A stretch of DNA of 22,593 nt, from contig CAMAQR010000059.1 in assembly GCA_945860375.1 (NCBI GenBank), forward strand, positions 1 to 22,593. The letters are read 5' to 3'. This DNA comes from Pseudorhodobacter antarcticus (lineage in GTDB: Bacteria; Pseudomonadota; Alphaproteobacteria; Rhodobacterales; Rhodobacteraceae). Numbering within the stretch: position 1 is the first letter of the stretch; every line of letters begins with the position of its first letter. A program made the position numbers and the translations under genes. Of the stretch, positions 1 to 7,615 are shown in pieces. Below the pieces are notes generated by a model. It was not told the DNA's origin. It worked only from the letters and a program-made list of their open reading frames with translations, and ran no database searches.

Positions 1-1
1 A

Positions 2-94
2 GAACGCGCATTGGAGAGGACAGCCCCGATCGCGACAAAACCCGGCCGATTCAGGCCAACCGACAAACTCCTCGCCTTCCTCGAAGCCCTCTGA
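2..94 (+). CDS. C-terminal tail of a mobile-element recombinase (partial, tentative)
   Basis: An open frame enters from the left edge and ends at TGA 92-94, giving 31 residues that finish with the tail FRPTDKLLAFLEAL. A short basic and proline-containing stretch ending in an L-x-x-F-L-x-x-L helix is common at the end of transposon-encoded tyrosine recombinases, and the frame stops exactly where an inverted repeat array begins. That position favours the last gene of a mobile element, possibly of the three-recombinase (RIT-like) kind. No catalytic residue is visible because the body of the gene is outside the window, so the family is inference. Confidence 0.35.
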   Translation, partial: ERALERTAPIATKPGRFRPTDKLLAFLEAL

Positions 95-177
95 TTATGC
101 CGACACCACCACAGAGAGCCCCACCAGAAACAACAACTTATAGCCCTACGTCGGCATAATCCGGACATCGGCATAAT
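94..177. repeat. Mobile-element end: three copies of TCGGCATAAT, one inverted
   Basis: ATTATGCCGAC at 94-104 is the exact inverted complement of GTCGGCATAAT at 150-160. A direct third copy, TCGGCATAAT, lies at 168-177. The array starts at the stop codon of the partial recombinase frame and ends where the reading frame of the RTX hydrolase loses its repeat pattern (about 178-181). It is therefore best read as the right-hand end, with recombinase binding sites, of the element that truncated the hydrolase gene. The left end is outside the window. Confidence 0.6.
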
Positions 178-1725
178 GGCCTTGCCAACCGCCAGCGACA
201 GTGCCTTCAGGCTGGTCAACACCGTGTCGATCCCTTCACCTTCGTACTCGACCACCGTGTCCTGCGCAGAAGCCAGAACATAGGTGTCGTCCCCCGCCCC
301 GCCATACAAGACATCCCTGCCCAAGCCACCGTCCAGATGGTCGTGGCCATCGCCGCCGAACAGATGGTCGATGCCGCCACCGCCAAACAGGCGGTCGGGC
401 CCGTCTTGACCAAACAGAAAGTCGTCGCCCAGAAGACCGATCAGGCTGTCGGTGCCGGTGCCACCATAAAGGAAATCATTGGACAGATCGGTGCCCAGCA
501 GCGTGTCGTTGCCACCAAAACCAAAGCCATGGCCGGCTTTGCTGATCAGATCAATGGCAAGCTCACCCTCAGTCACCTGATAGCTTTCGTTCACCAGTTT
601 GGCCGTGACCAAGGCCACATTCACGACTTGCCCCGCCGCCGCAGTGGCGGGTGCCATGCTGATCGAATAGGCGTCCATGGCATGGGCGAAAGAATGTTGA
701 TGGCGGTAGGCCAGATTGCCCTTCACATCCATCGACAGCAAACTGGAGGCTCCGGTCTGCACACCCGGATACCAGCCCAAACCGATGCCATTCTTGGCAA
801 ACCAGTTATAACTGGCGACATACATATCGGTGAAATCCGCCACTTCGGCAGTGTTGTCGACCGAGCCATAAGCGTTGATCTCGGTGATCAGCACATCGTC
901 GCCGGTGACGGGTGCGTATTGCGCGTCCAGCATCGACTGCAACTGGCCCGGCGAGGTGACACCAGACGTTCCCACCCAACCGGGGTACAAATGCGCCGAC
1001 CAGACCAGATCGGCACCGACCCCCTTGCGGATATAATCCACAGCCGAAACCGTTCCGATTTTGGTGCTGCCCAAGGTCAGGAAATCGCCGTTGTAGCCCC
1101 ATCCGCCCACCAGCACTTTGCCGTCATCGCGCGCCCGCACCAGATCAGCCAGCCCGATCATGTGATCGGCGAAGAGCTTTACAAAGCTGGCCAGTGAGTA
1201 CTGCGCATCAGAGCCATTGGCCTTGATGCTGCGGCGATAGCCTGCGGACTCGTTGATCAAATCAAGCCCATAGATCGCCGCCTTGACCGGTTGATGCGCG
1301 TCCATCCAGTTCATCATCTTGGTCCATGACCCGGCCATGTCGGCATAGTTGGCCTGCAACGCCATATAGGCGGCGTCATTGCCGAGCACGCCCCAAGCCC
1401 CGCTGCCGCTGCCGATATTCTGTGCGTCCCCAGACCCGTAGGTCAGCGTCAGGCCATAGCCTTTGGCCGCCGCCGCCACCAAAAACCGCTCAAACAGCGG
1501 GTTCATCGACCCGTCGGCGTGGAAGGAATATTCGTTGAACAGCACGCGAAAGTTGTTCACCAGCGGCAGACCCGCTTTGATCGAGGCGACAAAGCCTTCG
1601 GGATTGCCGTTCATGCCATGCGGGATCATCTGAAAGGGGTCTTGCCAACCCTTGCCGGTGCCATCCGCCGAAGACAGGGCGATGTTGATCATCTTGATAT
1701 GGGTCGTGTTGGAGCCGATGGCCAT
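178..1725 (-). pseudogene. RTX-repeat secreted glycoside hydrolase (clan GH-A like), 3' truncated
   Basis: About 515 residues can be read from ATG 1725. Residues 1-350 resemble a (beta/alpha)8 hydrolase of the GH5 type: DLINE gives a candidate acid/base Glu159, and ITEIN gives a candidate nucleophile Glu282. Residues about 400-480 are glycine/aspartate-rich RTX calcium-binding nonapeptides (GGTGTDSL, GGDGHDHL, GGAGDD). There is no N-terminal signal peptide, as expected for type I secretion with a C-terminal signal. After LKALSLAVGK the frame runs into the mobile-element end and continues as unrelated sequence off the left edge. The secretion signal is therefore lost and the gene is probably dead or not exported. 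The frame is also open upstream to a GTG at 1821, but the ATG at 1725 begins a plausible RTX-protein N-terminus. Substrate cannot be told from sequence. Confidence 0.7.
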
Positions 1726-1933
1726 CGTCAATTTTCCCACCGACGACCAGAATAGTGCACCGGATTTCTCGGGTCCTTTGAACCAAGCTTTCAGGGCCAA
1801 ATCTGGGCAAAGCTGCGGCACTCAGGGTTGGAGTGTATTGGAATTGCTGAAAGCTGTGCAGAACTGGCAGCGATTGGATCGCGCGGGGAAACGCCCGACG
1901 TGGGTTGTTTCCAGTTGACGCCAAAACGCCAAA

Positions 1934-2689
1934 TCAGACCTGGGCTTGCAATTCACCCGCGCGAATCGCGAAAGGCAGGATGTTTTGGCGTGGCGGCAAC
2001 GGGCAGATCGCGAAATCGGTAAAGCCGCAGGGTGGGGTGAAGGCGCGGTTGAAATCCAGCGTGATCTGGGTGTCGGAGGCGTCCTCACCAATCAGAAACC
2101 GCGAGGCGGCGTAGGTTTCGCGGCCTGATGTGGCGTCGCGGAACACGAACATCGGCTTGCCGGATTTCCAATGGGTGGCCAGCAGGGTGACGGCTTGGCC
2201 GTCGTGGGTGAACTGCGCGGTGTGGGTCAGAACCACCGTTGTTGCCTGCCCGCCCTTTTGCTCGATGGCCTGCGCCTGCGGGGTGGCAAGGGCATGCCAG
2301 TCGGCGCGGATGATCCAGTTGGGGTCGGTGGGAAAGTAATGAAGCGTGCAGGCACGGGGCAGCGTCAGGTCGCGCACCCGCAGGGCGGGTTGATCGTCGG
2401 CGGTGTGGATCTCCAGCAGGTAGGGCGGCACCCGCAGTTGGGGTGGCGTGTCTTGGGTGGCTTGGAACGGGTGGGAGCCTGTCGGGGTTTGCAGGCTGTA
2501 GCTGCCGTCAGCCTCGATCAGCCTGCCCAGATGGGCGGGGCCGTGGGGCAAGGGCAAGGCGGCATCGGGGGCCGAGCCTACTGATTGCGGGCCGGACAAA
2601 ATTGGCAAGCGGGCGATCAGGTTCAGCCAGCCATCTTCGGCCTGAAGGGCGGCGAGGCGGGCGGCGCGGTGGGCTTCAAGGGGGATCAT
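1934..2689 (-). CDS. DUF1684 family protein
   Basis: A 251-residue protein of the DUF1684 family. The family hallmark is the C-terminal block LDFNRAFTPPCGF followed by CPLPP and a final FAIRAGE, matching the usual LDFNRAYNPPCAF...CPLPPxxN...IxAGE pattern. The centre carries the usual beta-rich segments (RVRDLTLPRACTLHYFPTDP, and GRETYAASRFL). The function of the family is unknown; no signal peptide or membrane segment is seen. The start is taken at ATG 2689 because the sequence upstream of it in frame is low-complexity and unlike the family. The neighbouring hydrolase begins about 200 bp further on in the same direction, and I find no gene between them. The gene appears intact although the DNA on both sides is decayed. 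Confidence 0.85.
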   Translation of the reverse strand: MIPLEAHRAARLAALQAEDGWLNLIARLPILSGPQSVGSAPDAALPLPHGPAHLGRLIEADGSYSLQTPTGSHPFQATQDTPPQLRVPPYLLEIHTADDQPALRVRDLTLPRACTLHYFPTDPNWIIRADWHALATPQAQAIEQKGGQATTVVLTHTAQFTHDGQAVTLLATHWKSGKPMFVFRDATSGRETYAASRFLIGEDASDTQITLDFNRAFTPPCGFTDFAICPLPPRQNILPFAIRAGELQAQV

Positions 2690-2786
2690 GGCGACCTGCG
2701 GCTGGGTTTTGCCAAAGGATGGACCGGAAGGGGTGCAGGGGCAAGGCCCGGCGCGGTCCCGACTTGGGACCATTTTTTATGTGTTT

Positions 2787-2827
2787 TATATCAGTGGGTT
2801 GACCCTGCCCTGTTAACACATTCTTAA
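2787..2827 (-). promoter_or_regulatory. Putative CtrA-controlled promoter for the DUF1684 gene
   Basis: A perfect full CtrA box, TTAA-N7-TTAA, lies at 2813-2827. Read on the minus strand, its proximal half supplies a -35-like TTAACA (2816-2811), followed after 18 bp by GATATA (2792-2787) as a -10. CtrA boxes overlapping the -35 element are the known layout of CtrA-activated promoters in alphaproteobacteria. The predicted transcript would have a leader of about 90 nt before ATG 2689. The box could equally have served a lost plus-strand gene. Confidence 0.45.
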
Positions 2828-2991
2828 TGCTTTGGCTTGCAAACGCGCTTTGCCACTTTTGCCCCGGCCCGGATTGCCCGCGCCATCAACCCGCAAGACC
2901 TTGGGCCGCAAGTTTTGGCCAGACAGCACAGGAAGACCCGCCGATGACAAGTGTGGCCGCGCCGGCGGATGGCCCGCACGCGCCGCTCAGA
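2828..2991. other. Gene-free stretch with a possible orphan gene start
   Basis: Together with the promoter and the DUF533 remnant this makes a 500-bp gap between DUF1684 and murI. On the plus strand an AGGAAG precedes ATG 2944, which would start MTSVAAPADGPHAPLRS, a plausible protein N-terminus. The frame then runs straight into the antisense of the DUF533 remnant and loses coding character. I read it as possible debris of a second gene rather than a working one. Confidence 0.3.
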
Positions 2992-3132
2992 TCAGGCGCA
3001 AAGCGTTGGCATATGCAGTTCGGCGTGGATTGCGTTGACGTTTTCAGAGCTCAGGCCCAAGACTTTGGCCAGATCATTCAGCCATTGCGCCTTGGCCTGC
3101 GCATCCAGATCAATCCCCATCACCGACAAAGT
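2992..3132 (-). pseudogene. C-terminal remnant of a DUF533 (TerB-like) protein
   Basis: The minus strand encodes about 46 residues after an in-frame TAA (3135-3133): TLSVMGIDLDAQAKAQWLND, then LAKVLGLSSENVNAIHAEL, ending in TLCA and TGA. This matches the usual C-terminus of DUF533 proteins, where an IDLDxxAExxYLxxLAxxLGL block is followed by a final helix ending near HxxLGVPxLYA. The rest of that family (an N-terminal glycine/alanine-rich membrane-associated part and most of the TerB-like helical domain) is absent, so this is a gene fragment. It abuts murI and is evidence of a deletion or rearrangement here. The similarity is recognised by eye only. Confidence 0.5.
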
Positions 3133-3196
3133 TTAGACCTGCGGCTACGCTTGGGCCCTTTCAGCGCGGCCGTGGGTGGTACGTAACCCCCAAAAG

Positions 3197-4021
3197 CTAT
3201 GCGGCCTCAAACGTGACGCGTTTGCGCAGGAACTGCGTGGCTTTGTTGGACACGCTGGCGGCGTCGCCGGTGGTGATGAACCTTGATTGCGTGCCTGTGC
3301 CCAGCATTTCGGGCCGGCGGGTCAGGTAATCGGCCAGAGATTCAGCGACCAGATTGGCTTGGGAATAGACTTTGACACCCGGCCCCAACGCCTCGGCAAA
3401 GGCTTTTTCCATCAGCGGATAATGGGTGCAGCCCAGCACCGCCGCCTGCGGATGCGGCATCCGGCGTTTGAGCGCCTCGACATGGCTGCGCACAAGGGCT
3501 TCGGCCAGAATTTCATCGCCTTGTTCGATGGCATCGACGACACCACCGCAGGGCTGCGCCTCGACATCCACCCCGATGGCGCGGAACGCCAGTTCGCGTT
3601 GGAAGGCACGGGAGGCCACGGTGGCAGGGGTCGCAAACAGCGCCACATGTTTCACCGCAACCTCGCGCGGGGGAGAATTGTCGCCCCATTGGCGTTCGGT
3701 CAGCGCCTCGATCAGGGGGACGAACACGCCCAAAACGCGCTTGCCGGGGGGAACCCAGGTTTCCTGCATGCGTTTGAGCGCCGCCGCCGATGCGGTGTTG
3801 CAGGCAAGGATCACCAGATCGCAGCCCTCGGCCCACAGCCGTTCGGTGGCGGCGGTGGTCAAGTTGAAAATGTCATCGGGGGTGCGCACGCCGTAGGGCG
3901 CGTGGGCGTTGTCGCCGAAATAGACGAAGGGCACGTCGGGCAGGCGCTTTTGCAGCGCATCCAGAACCGTCAAGCCGCCGATGCCGCTGTCAAACACGCC
4001 CACTGCCATAGCTGCCCCCAT
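3197..4021 (-). CDS. murI: Glutamate racemase
   Basis: Converts L- to D-glutamate for peptidoglycan precursors, in the cytoplasm. The 274-residue product has all family marks: DSGIGG at 11-16, [11 protein letters not shown] near 34-44, the first catalytic cysteine in CNTAS (Cys74) and the second in GCTHYPL (Cys198). Length is normal. Two starts are possible, ATG 4021 and ATG 4009 (M5, giving [12 protein letters not shown], which is the commoner N-terminus). Neither has a clear ribosome site, although a G-run lies 5 nt before the second. The gene lies 24 bp downstream of the acyltransferase gene on the same strand and is probably cotranscribed with it. Confidence 0.95.
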   Translation of the reverse strand: MGAAMAVGVFDSGIGGLTVLDALQKRLPDVPFVYFGDNAHAPYGVRTPDDIFNLTTAATERLWAEGCDLVILACNTASAAALKRMQETWVPPGKRVLGVFVPLIEALTERQWGDNSPPREVAVKHVALFATPATVASRAFQRELAFRAIGVDVEAQPCGGVVDAIEQGDEILAEALVRSHVEALKRRMPHPQAAVLGCTHYPLMEKAFAEALGPGVKVYSQANLVAESLADYLTRRPEMLGTGTQSRFITTGDAASVSNKATQFLRKRVTFEAA

Positions 4022-4045
4022 CTGCGCACGGGGTTGGCCCCCGGA

Positions 4046-4924
4046 CTAGCGCGTTTTGTACTTCGCCTCAAACTCGTAGCCGAGATCATAGGACGGAAGA
4101 GCGTTCGGCGAAAGGGCGTAGGTGGCGCGGCGCAGGGTTTCCATCATCGCGGTGGGGTCGGATTTCAAGGCGTGCAAGGTGGAGGGCGCGATGGGTTCGC
4201 CGATGACCACGCGCACAGGTTCATCCATCCGCGACTTGAATTCCGACAGCAAAAGGGCAAGGCGCAGGTTGGAATGAATGCGCGAGGCGAGTTGAAAGAG
4301 GCGCGAGTTGTGGCCTTCGAAGTAGATCGGCACCACGGTGGCGCCGGATTTGGCGATCATCTTGGCGGTGAAATTGCGCCAGCTTGGGTCCATCGGTTTG
4401 GAGAAGGGTTTGGCAGAGGTAGAGACGGTGCCGCCTGGAAAGACGCCGATGGCGCCGCCGGTGGCAAGGTAATTCAACGCCGTGCTGCGGGTTTCAAGAT
4501 TCAGCTTTACCGCCTCTTTGGTTTCATCAAACGAGATCGGCAGCAGCACCCGGTTCAAATCGGGGGCGCGGCGGAACACGGAATTGGCCAGAATGCGGAA
4601 ATCGCCGCGCATGGCGTCCAGCAGATGGCCCATCATCAAGCCGTCAAGAATGCCGTAGGGGTGGTTGGCGATCAGCACCAAAGGCCCGGTGGTGGGGATG
4701 TTGGCCAGCGATCCGGCCGTGATGTCCAGCGACAGGCCGTAACGTTCCGGGATCACCTGCCAGAAAGACCGGCCCTGCGCGACCTCTGCCTCATAGCCCC
4801 GGGCGCGCGCGATCAGGCGGCGGCGGCCGGTGGCGTTTTCCAAGGCGCGCATCAGAACGCGACCGGGTCTGGTGCGGGCCGAGGTGGCATAGCTGATGTC
4901 TTGGGTCACGTCGGTGTGCTGCAT
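4046..4924 (-). CDS. Lysophospholipid acyltransferase family protein (PlsC-like)
   Basis: A 292-residue member of the LPLAT superfamily, which transfers acyl chains to a glycerophosphate or lipid acceptor at the inner membrane face. The active-site block is NHPYGILDG: His88 with Asp94, so the spacing is H-x5-D. This is the HPFG-type variant found in hemolysin/OlsA-like branches rather than the classic NHxxxxD of PlsC. The substrate-binding block VFPGGTVS lies at 161-168 and VVPIYFEG at 197-204, both in the expected order. There is no clear transmembrane helix. An AAGG ribosome site precedes the ATG. Upstream it is divergent from the LysR gene; downstream is murI. Lipid acceptor (for example lyso-ornithine lipid or lysophosphatidate) cannot be assigned from sequence alone. 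Confidence 0.85.
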   Translation of the reverse strand: MQHTDVTQDISYATSARTRPGRVLMRALENATGRRRLIARARGYEAEVAQGRSFWQVIPERYGLSLDITAGSLANIPTTGPLVLIANHPYGILDGLMMGHLLDAMRGDFRILANSVFRRAPDLNRVLLPISFDETKEAVKLNLETRSTALNYLATGGAIGVFPGGTVSTSAKPFSKPMDPSWRNFTAKMIAKSGATVVPIYFEGHNSRLFQLASRIHSNLRLALLLSEFKSRMDEPVRVVIGEPIAPSTLHALKSDPTAMMETLRRATYALSPNALPSYDLGYEFEAKYKTR

Positions 4925-5109
4925 GGTGTCGCCTTTAATCGCAAGCCCCTGTAGCGGAGCTCAGCCATTGTGACCAGATTGCATGACGCTAGTGTGACGC
5001 AACATTCCGCCGCACCGGGGAATTCCCGGCATTTGGCCCGTTTACAGCCGGAATTATCTGCTTAGAAGGGCAGGCCTATGCTAGCATCTGCCAAAGCGGG
5101 TCAGGGAAC

Positions 5110-6006
5110 ATGATGGACTGGGATAAGCTGCGCATTTTCCACGCGGTTGCCGACAAAGGCAGCCTGACTCATGCGGGCGAAGTCCTTCATCTGTCGCAGT
5201 CAGCGGTCAGTCGGCAAATCCGGTCGCTGGAGGAAAGCTTGTCGGTGACGCTGTTTCACCGCCATGCGCGCGGGCTGATCCTGACCGAACAGGGCGAATT
5301 GCTGTTTGACGCGACGCAGCAGATGGTCAAACGGCTGGACGCCACCGCCGCCCGCATCCGTGACAGCGAAGATGAGGTGTTCGGCGAATTGCGGGTGACG
5401 ACGACGACGGGCTTTGGCACCTTGTGGCTGGCCCCGCGTTTGCCGGCCCTTTACAAAAAGTACCCCAGCCTGAAGATTGATCTGATGCTGGAAGAACGCG
5501 TGCTTGATCTGCCCATGCGCGAGGCCGATGTGGCCATTCGCATGAAGGAACCCACGCAAGCCGATCTTATCCGCAAGCGGTTGATGAACATCAAAATGCG
5601 GCTTTACGCGACGCCGGAATATCTGGCCGAGGCTGGCACGCCGACCGGCATGGAAGAATTCTCGCAGCACCGTTTGATCTGTCAGCACGCGGGCACGGCG
5701 CAGGTGGCGGCGGGGGCGCTGCTGGTGGCCGAGTTGATGAGCCATGATATCCCGTCCACGCTGACGGTGAACAATTATTTCGGGGTGTTGCAGGGGGTGC
5801 TGAACCATCTGGGGATCGGCGTTCTGCCCGATTACATCACCGAAGATTTCCCGCATCTGGTGCGGGTGCTGCCCGAAACCGAAAGCGGCGAAGTGCCGGT
5901 GTTTCTGGCCTATCCCGAAGAGTTGCGGCATTCCAAACGGGTGTCGGCCTTCCGGGATTTCGTGCTGGAAGAGATCATGGCGTTTCGGCGCAGACAGCAG
6001 GACTAG
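5110..6006 (+). CDS. LysR-family transcriptional regulator
   Basis: A 298-residue LysR regulator. The N-terminal winged helix-turn-helix (residues about 4-62) has the signature GSLTHAGEVLHLSQSAVSRQ followed by IRSLEESL and LFHRHARGLILTEQG. The linker helix and the two-lobed periplasmic-binding-like effector domain (about 90-290) follow, with GFGTLWLAPRLP, the DVAIRM strand and LGIGVLPDYI in family order. Length is typical. ATG 5110 (an MM start) has a CAGGGA ribosome site. It is divergent from the acyltransferase gene with a 185-bp shared region, so that gene is a candidate target. The sequence strongly resembles a conserved Rhodobacteraceae LysR of unknown inducer. Confidence 0.92.
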   Translation: MMDWDKLRIFHAVADKGSLTHAGEVLHLSQSAVSRQIRSLEESLSVTLFHRHARGLILTEQGELLFDATQQMVKRLDATAARIRDSEDEVFGELRVTTTTGFGTLWLAPRLPALYKKYPSLKIDLMLEERVLDLPMREADVAIRMKEPTQADLIRKRLMNIKMRLYATPEYLAEAGTPTGMEEFSQHRLICQHAGTAQVAAGALLVAELMSHDIPSTLTVNNYFGVLQGVLNHLGIGVLPDYITEDFPHLVRVLPETESGEVPVFLAYPEELRHSKRVSAFRDFVLEEIMAFRRRQQD

Positions 6007-6016
6007 GGTTGCGGTG

Positions 6017-6040
6017 GCTCGGGAGGCGGTCCCCGAGCCT
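6017..6040 (+). terminator. Probable terminator of the LysR gene
   Basis: A perfect 8-bp stem (GGCTCGGG / CCCGAGCC) with an 8-nt loop lies 10 bp after the LysR stop codon. It is followed by a weak, interrupted T-rich stretch (TTGCGTTTGGCTTT). The placement fits a terminator for lysR; the poor U-tract means efficiency is uncertain. Confidence 0.5.
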
Positions 6041-6276
6041 TGCGTTTGGCTTTGACGCGGGGCCAGTTGAGGATGGACCAAGGGTGGCGCATGCCCCCGG
6101 ATGTTTTTAGCCAAGACATGTGCAAGTCTTTGGCGCGTCGTTTGAAATCTTGCCGCCGCGACGGGCGCTTTATGACAGAAAAATAACTTAGCCATGCACA
6201 CAGCGCATGGCGGCAATGCTGCAGTTGCAGCCTGTTTGTCGTTGAGCCGTCGGGGCCGGACGTATACATACAATCT
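6041..6276. other. Gene-free stretch containing the sRNA promoter
   Basis: Only short frames without family resemblance are present on either strand. The one functional signal I can support is TTGAGC (6242-6247), 17 bp, TACATA (6265-6270) on the plus strand, which is well placed to start the small RNA whose terminator is at 6329-6356. Confidence 0.4.
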
Positions 6277-6356
6277 CGAAGTGGTAGTCGAGTTCGCTCT
6301 TATTGCTTCATACCTCCCTGTTGGACTTGGCCGAGCGAAAGCTCGGCCTTTTTTTT
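6277..6356 (+). ncRNA. Candidate trans-acting small RNA with anti-SD seed
   Basis: A complete small transcription unit of about 80 nt can be drawn. The promoter is TTGAGC-N17-TACATA (6242-6270). The RNA would start near 6277 with a 5-bp stem-loop (CTCGA 6275-6279 / TCGAG 6288-6292), then an unpaired pyrimidine-rich stretch containing TACCTCCC (6311-6318), complementary to ribosome-binding sites. It ends in a very strong intrinsic terminator. This layout is typical of Hfq-type or cuckoo-like alphaproteobacterial sRNAs. Its 3' half is antisense to the last codons of the convergent sigma-factor gene, so it may also act there. No homologue is recognised, and no ORF fits between promoter and terminator. 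Confidence 0.45.
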
Positions 6357-7613
6357 GCTTTTCGCGCGGGAATCAGGAAGCGCTTGTTCTTGGGGCAGTT
6401 TTTCACGTCTTTGGTGCAGAAAAGCAGCGTCGGCGGAATGGCTGGCGCGGGCAATGGCCTGGTCATAGGCGGCATGGGCGGCGCGATGATTCCCCGTGCG
6501 GGCCAGCAGATCGGCGCGGGCGGCATGGTAAGGTTGATACTCGGACAGATCCTCCTGCAAGGTTTCCAGCTGTGCCAGCGCCGCCGCAGCTTGACCGGTT
6601 TCAGCCAAGGCCACGGCGCAGTTCAGTTGCACCACCGGGGTTGGCTCGTAGCTCAGCAGCGTGTGATACAGCGCAAGGATTTGCGGCCAGTCCGGGGTGT
6701 CGGGCAGGACATGGCACGCGGAAATGGCGGCGCGGATCTGATGCGGGCCGGGGTGGCCCCTGCCAAGCGCCCGGCGCAGCAACGCATCAGCCTCTGCCAA
6801 TTGCGCATGGTCCCACAGGGCGCGGTTTTGATCCTGAGGCGGCAGGGTCGCGCCATTGGCATCGACGCGGGCGTGACGACGGGCGTGGGCGAACAGCATC
6901 AGCGCCAGCACGCCTTCGATCTCGGGGTCTGCGGGACGCAGTTGATCCAGCAAGCGGGCAAGGAAGATCGCCTCGGCGGCCAGAGTGCGGGGTTCATCGA
7001 CGGGCTGTGCATAGCCCGCGTTGAAGATCAGGTAGATCACGGTCAGCACCGAATGCAGCCGCGCTTCCCAATCCTCGGGCGCAGGGATGGCAAAGGGGAT
7101 GCCAGCCGCAGCGATCTTGGCCTTGGCGCGCGACAGGCGTTGGCCCATCGTGGGTTCCGCATCCAGAAAGGCGGCGGCAATTTCAGGCGTGGTCAGGCCC
7201 GACACGGTGCGCAACGTCAGGGCCACACGGGATTTTGCCTCCAGAGCCGGATGGCAACAGGTGAAGATCAGACGCAGGCGTTCGTCGGGGATCATGTCGG
7301 GGTCGGTTTCATCAGCTTCATCTTCGGCCAGAACTGCCATCTCAGCGGCGCGGCGGTTGTCACGGCTGTGCGCGCGCAAACGGTCGATGGCTTTGCGCAG
7401 CGCCACTTTCAACAGCCAGCCCTGCGGCGACGCGGGCAGGCCAGAGCGGCCCCAATGGGTCAACGCCGAGACAGCGGCCTCTTGCAGCACCTCTTCGGCC
7501 AGTTGGAAATCACGCAGGCGCGCGATCAGGGCAGAGATCAGCCGCCCCCGGTCATTGCGCATCACGGCCTCCAGGGCGCGGGTGGCGGCGATGGCTTGGG
7601 GGGCGGCTGACAT
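6300..7613 (-). CDS. ECF42-type RNA polymerase sigma factor with long C-terminal domain
   Basis: A 437-residue extracytoplasmic-function sigma factor. Region 2 lies at about 12-80 (FQLAEEVLQEAAVSALTHW, then GWLLKVALRKAIDRLR). Region 4 lies at about 112-172 (LRLIFTCCHPAL, then LTLRTVSGLTTPEIAAAFL and RLSRAKAKI). A long helical C-terminal extension with DUF6596/TPR-like character (about 180-420) replaces a classical anti-sigma partner. The extension and the adjacent DGPF gene define the ECF42 group, in which the extension is reported to be required for activity. It starts at ATG 7613, only 2 nt after the DGPF stop (TGAAAATG), so translation is coupled. No anti-sigma gene is nearby. The last about 20 residues overlap a plus-strand terminator and give a lysine-rich tail that may be dispensable. 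Confidence 0.92.
   Translation of the reverse strand: MSAAPQAIAATRALEAVMRNDRGRLISALIARLRDFQLAEEVLQEAAVSALTHWGRSGLPASPQGWLLKVALRKAIDRLRAHSRDNRRAAEMAVLAEDEADETDPDMIPDERLRLIFTCCHPALEAKSRVALTLRTVSGLTTPEIAAAFLDAEPTMGQRLSRAKAKIAAAGIPFAIPAPEDWEARLHSVLTVIYLIFNAGYAQPVDEPRTLAAEAIFLARLLDQLRPADPEIEGVLALMLFAHARRHARVDANGATLPPQDQNRALWDHAQLAEADALLRRALGRGHPGPHQIRAAISACHVLPDTPDWPQILALYHTLLSYEPTPVVQLNCAVALAETGQAAAALAQLETLQEDLSEYQPYHAARADLLARTGNHRAAHAAYDQAIARASHSADAAFLHQRREKLPQEQALPDSRAKSKKKAELSLGQVQQGGMKQ
6329..6356 (+). terminator. Strong intrinsic terminator, plus strand
   Basis: GGCCGAGC (6329-6336), a GAAA tetraloop and GCTCGGCC (6341-6348) form a perfect 8-bp stem, followed by eight Ts. The T-tract is on the plus strand only, so it ends a plus-strand transcript. 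Since lysR has its own hairpin 300 bp upstream, it implies an extra transcript. It overlaps the 3' end of the sigma-factor coding sequence. Confidence 0.85.
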
Positions 7614-7615
7614 TT

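Noticed and set aside
337..1197. 286-codon plus-strand open frame
   Set aside because: Antisense to the RTX hydrolase, whose catalytic and RTX motifs are on the minus strand.
1726..1933. Possible N-terminal extension of the hydrolase from GTG 1821 and a plus-strand tail (to 1918)
   Set aside because: Neither resembles a known protein; type I secreted RTX proteins need no signal peptide, so the ATG at 1725 is sufficient.
3287..4954. 555-codon plus-strand open frame
   Set aside because: Antisense to murI and the acyltransferase gene; Gly/His/Arg/Gln-rich composition is typical of a shadow in GC-rich DNA, and the opposite strand has clear family motifs.
6073..6186. 37-codon plus-strand frame (MDQGWRMPPDVF...)
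   Set aside because: Poorly spaced ribosome site and no resemblance to a known small protein; considered as the source of the downstream terminator but the sRNA promoter explains that better.
6003..6269. 88-codon minus-strand frame between sigma gene and lysR
   Set aside because: Cys/Arg/Pro-rich, no ribosome site or recognisable domain, and it contains the lysR terminator and the sRNA promoter.
5200..6273. 357-codon minus-strand open frame
   Set aside because: Antisense of lysR with His/Arg/Gln-rich composition and no family motif.
6303..7610. 435-codon plus-strand open frame
   Set aside because: Exact antisense of the ECF42 sigma gene; low-complexity Gly/Gln/His/Arg composition.
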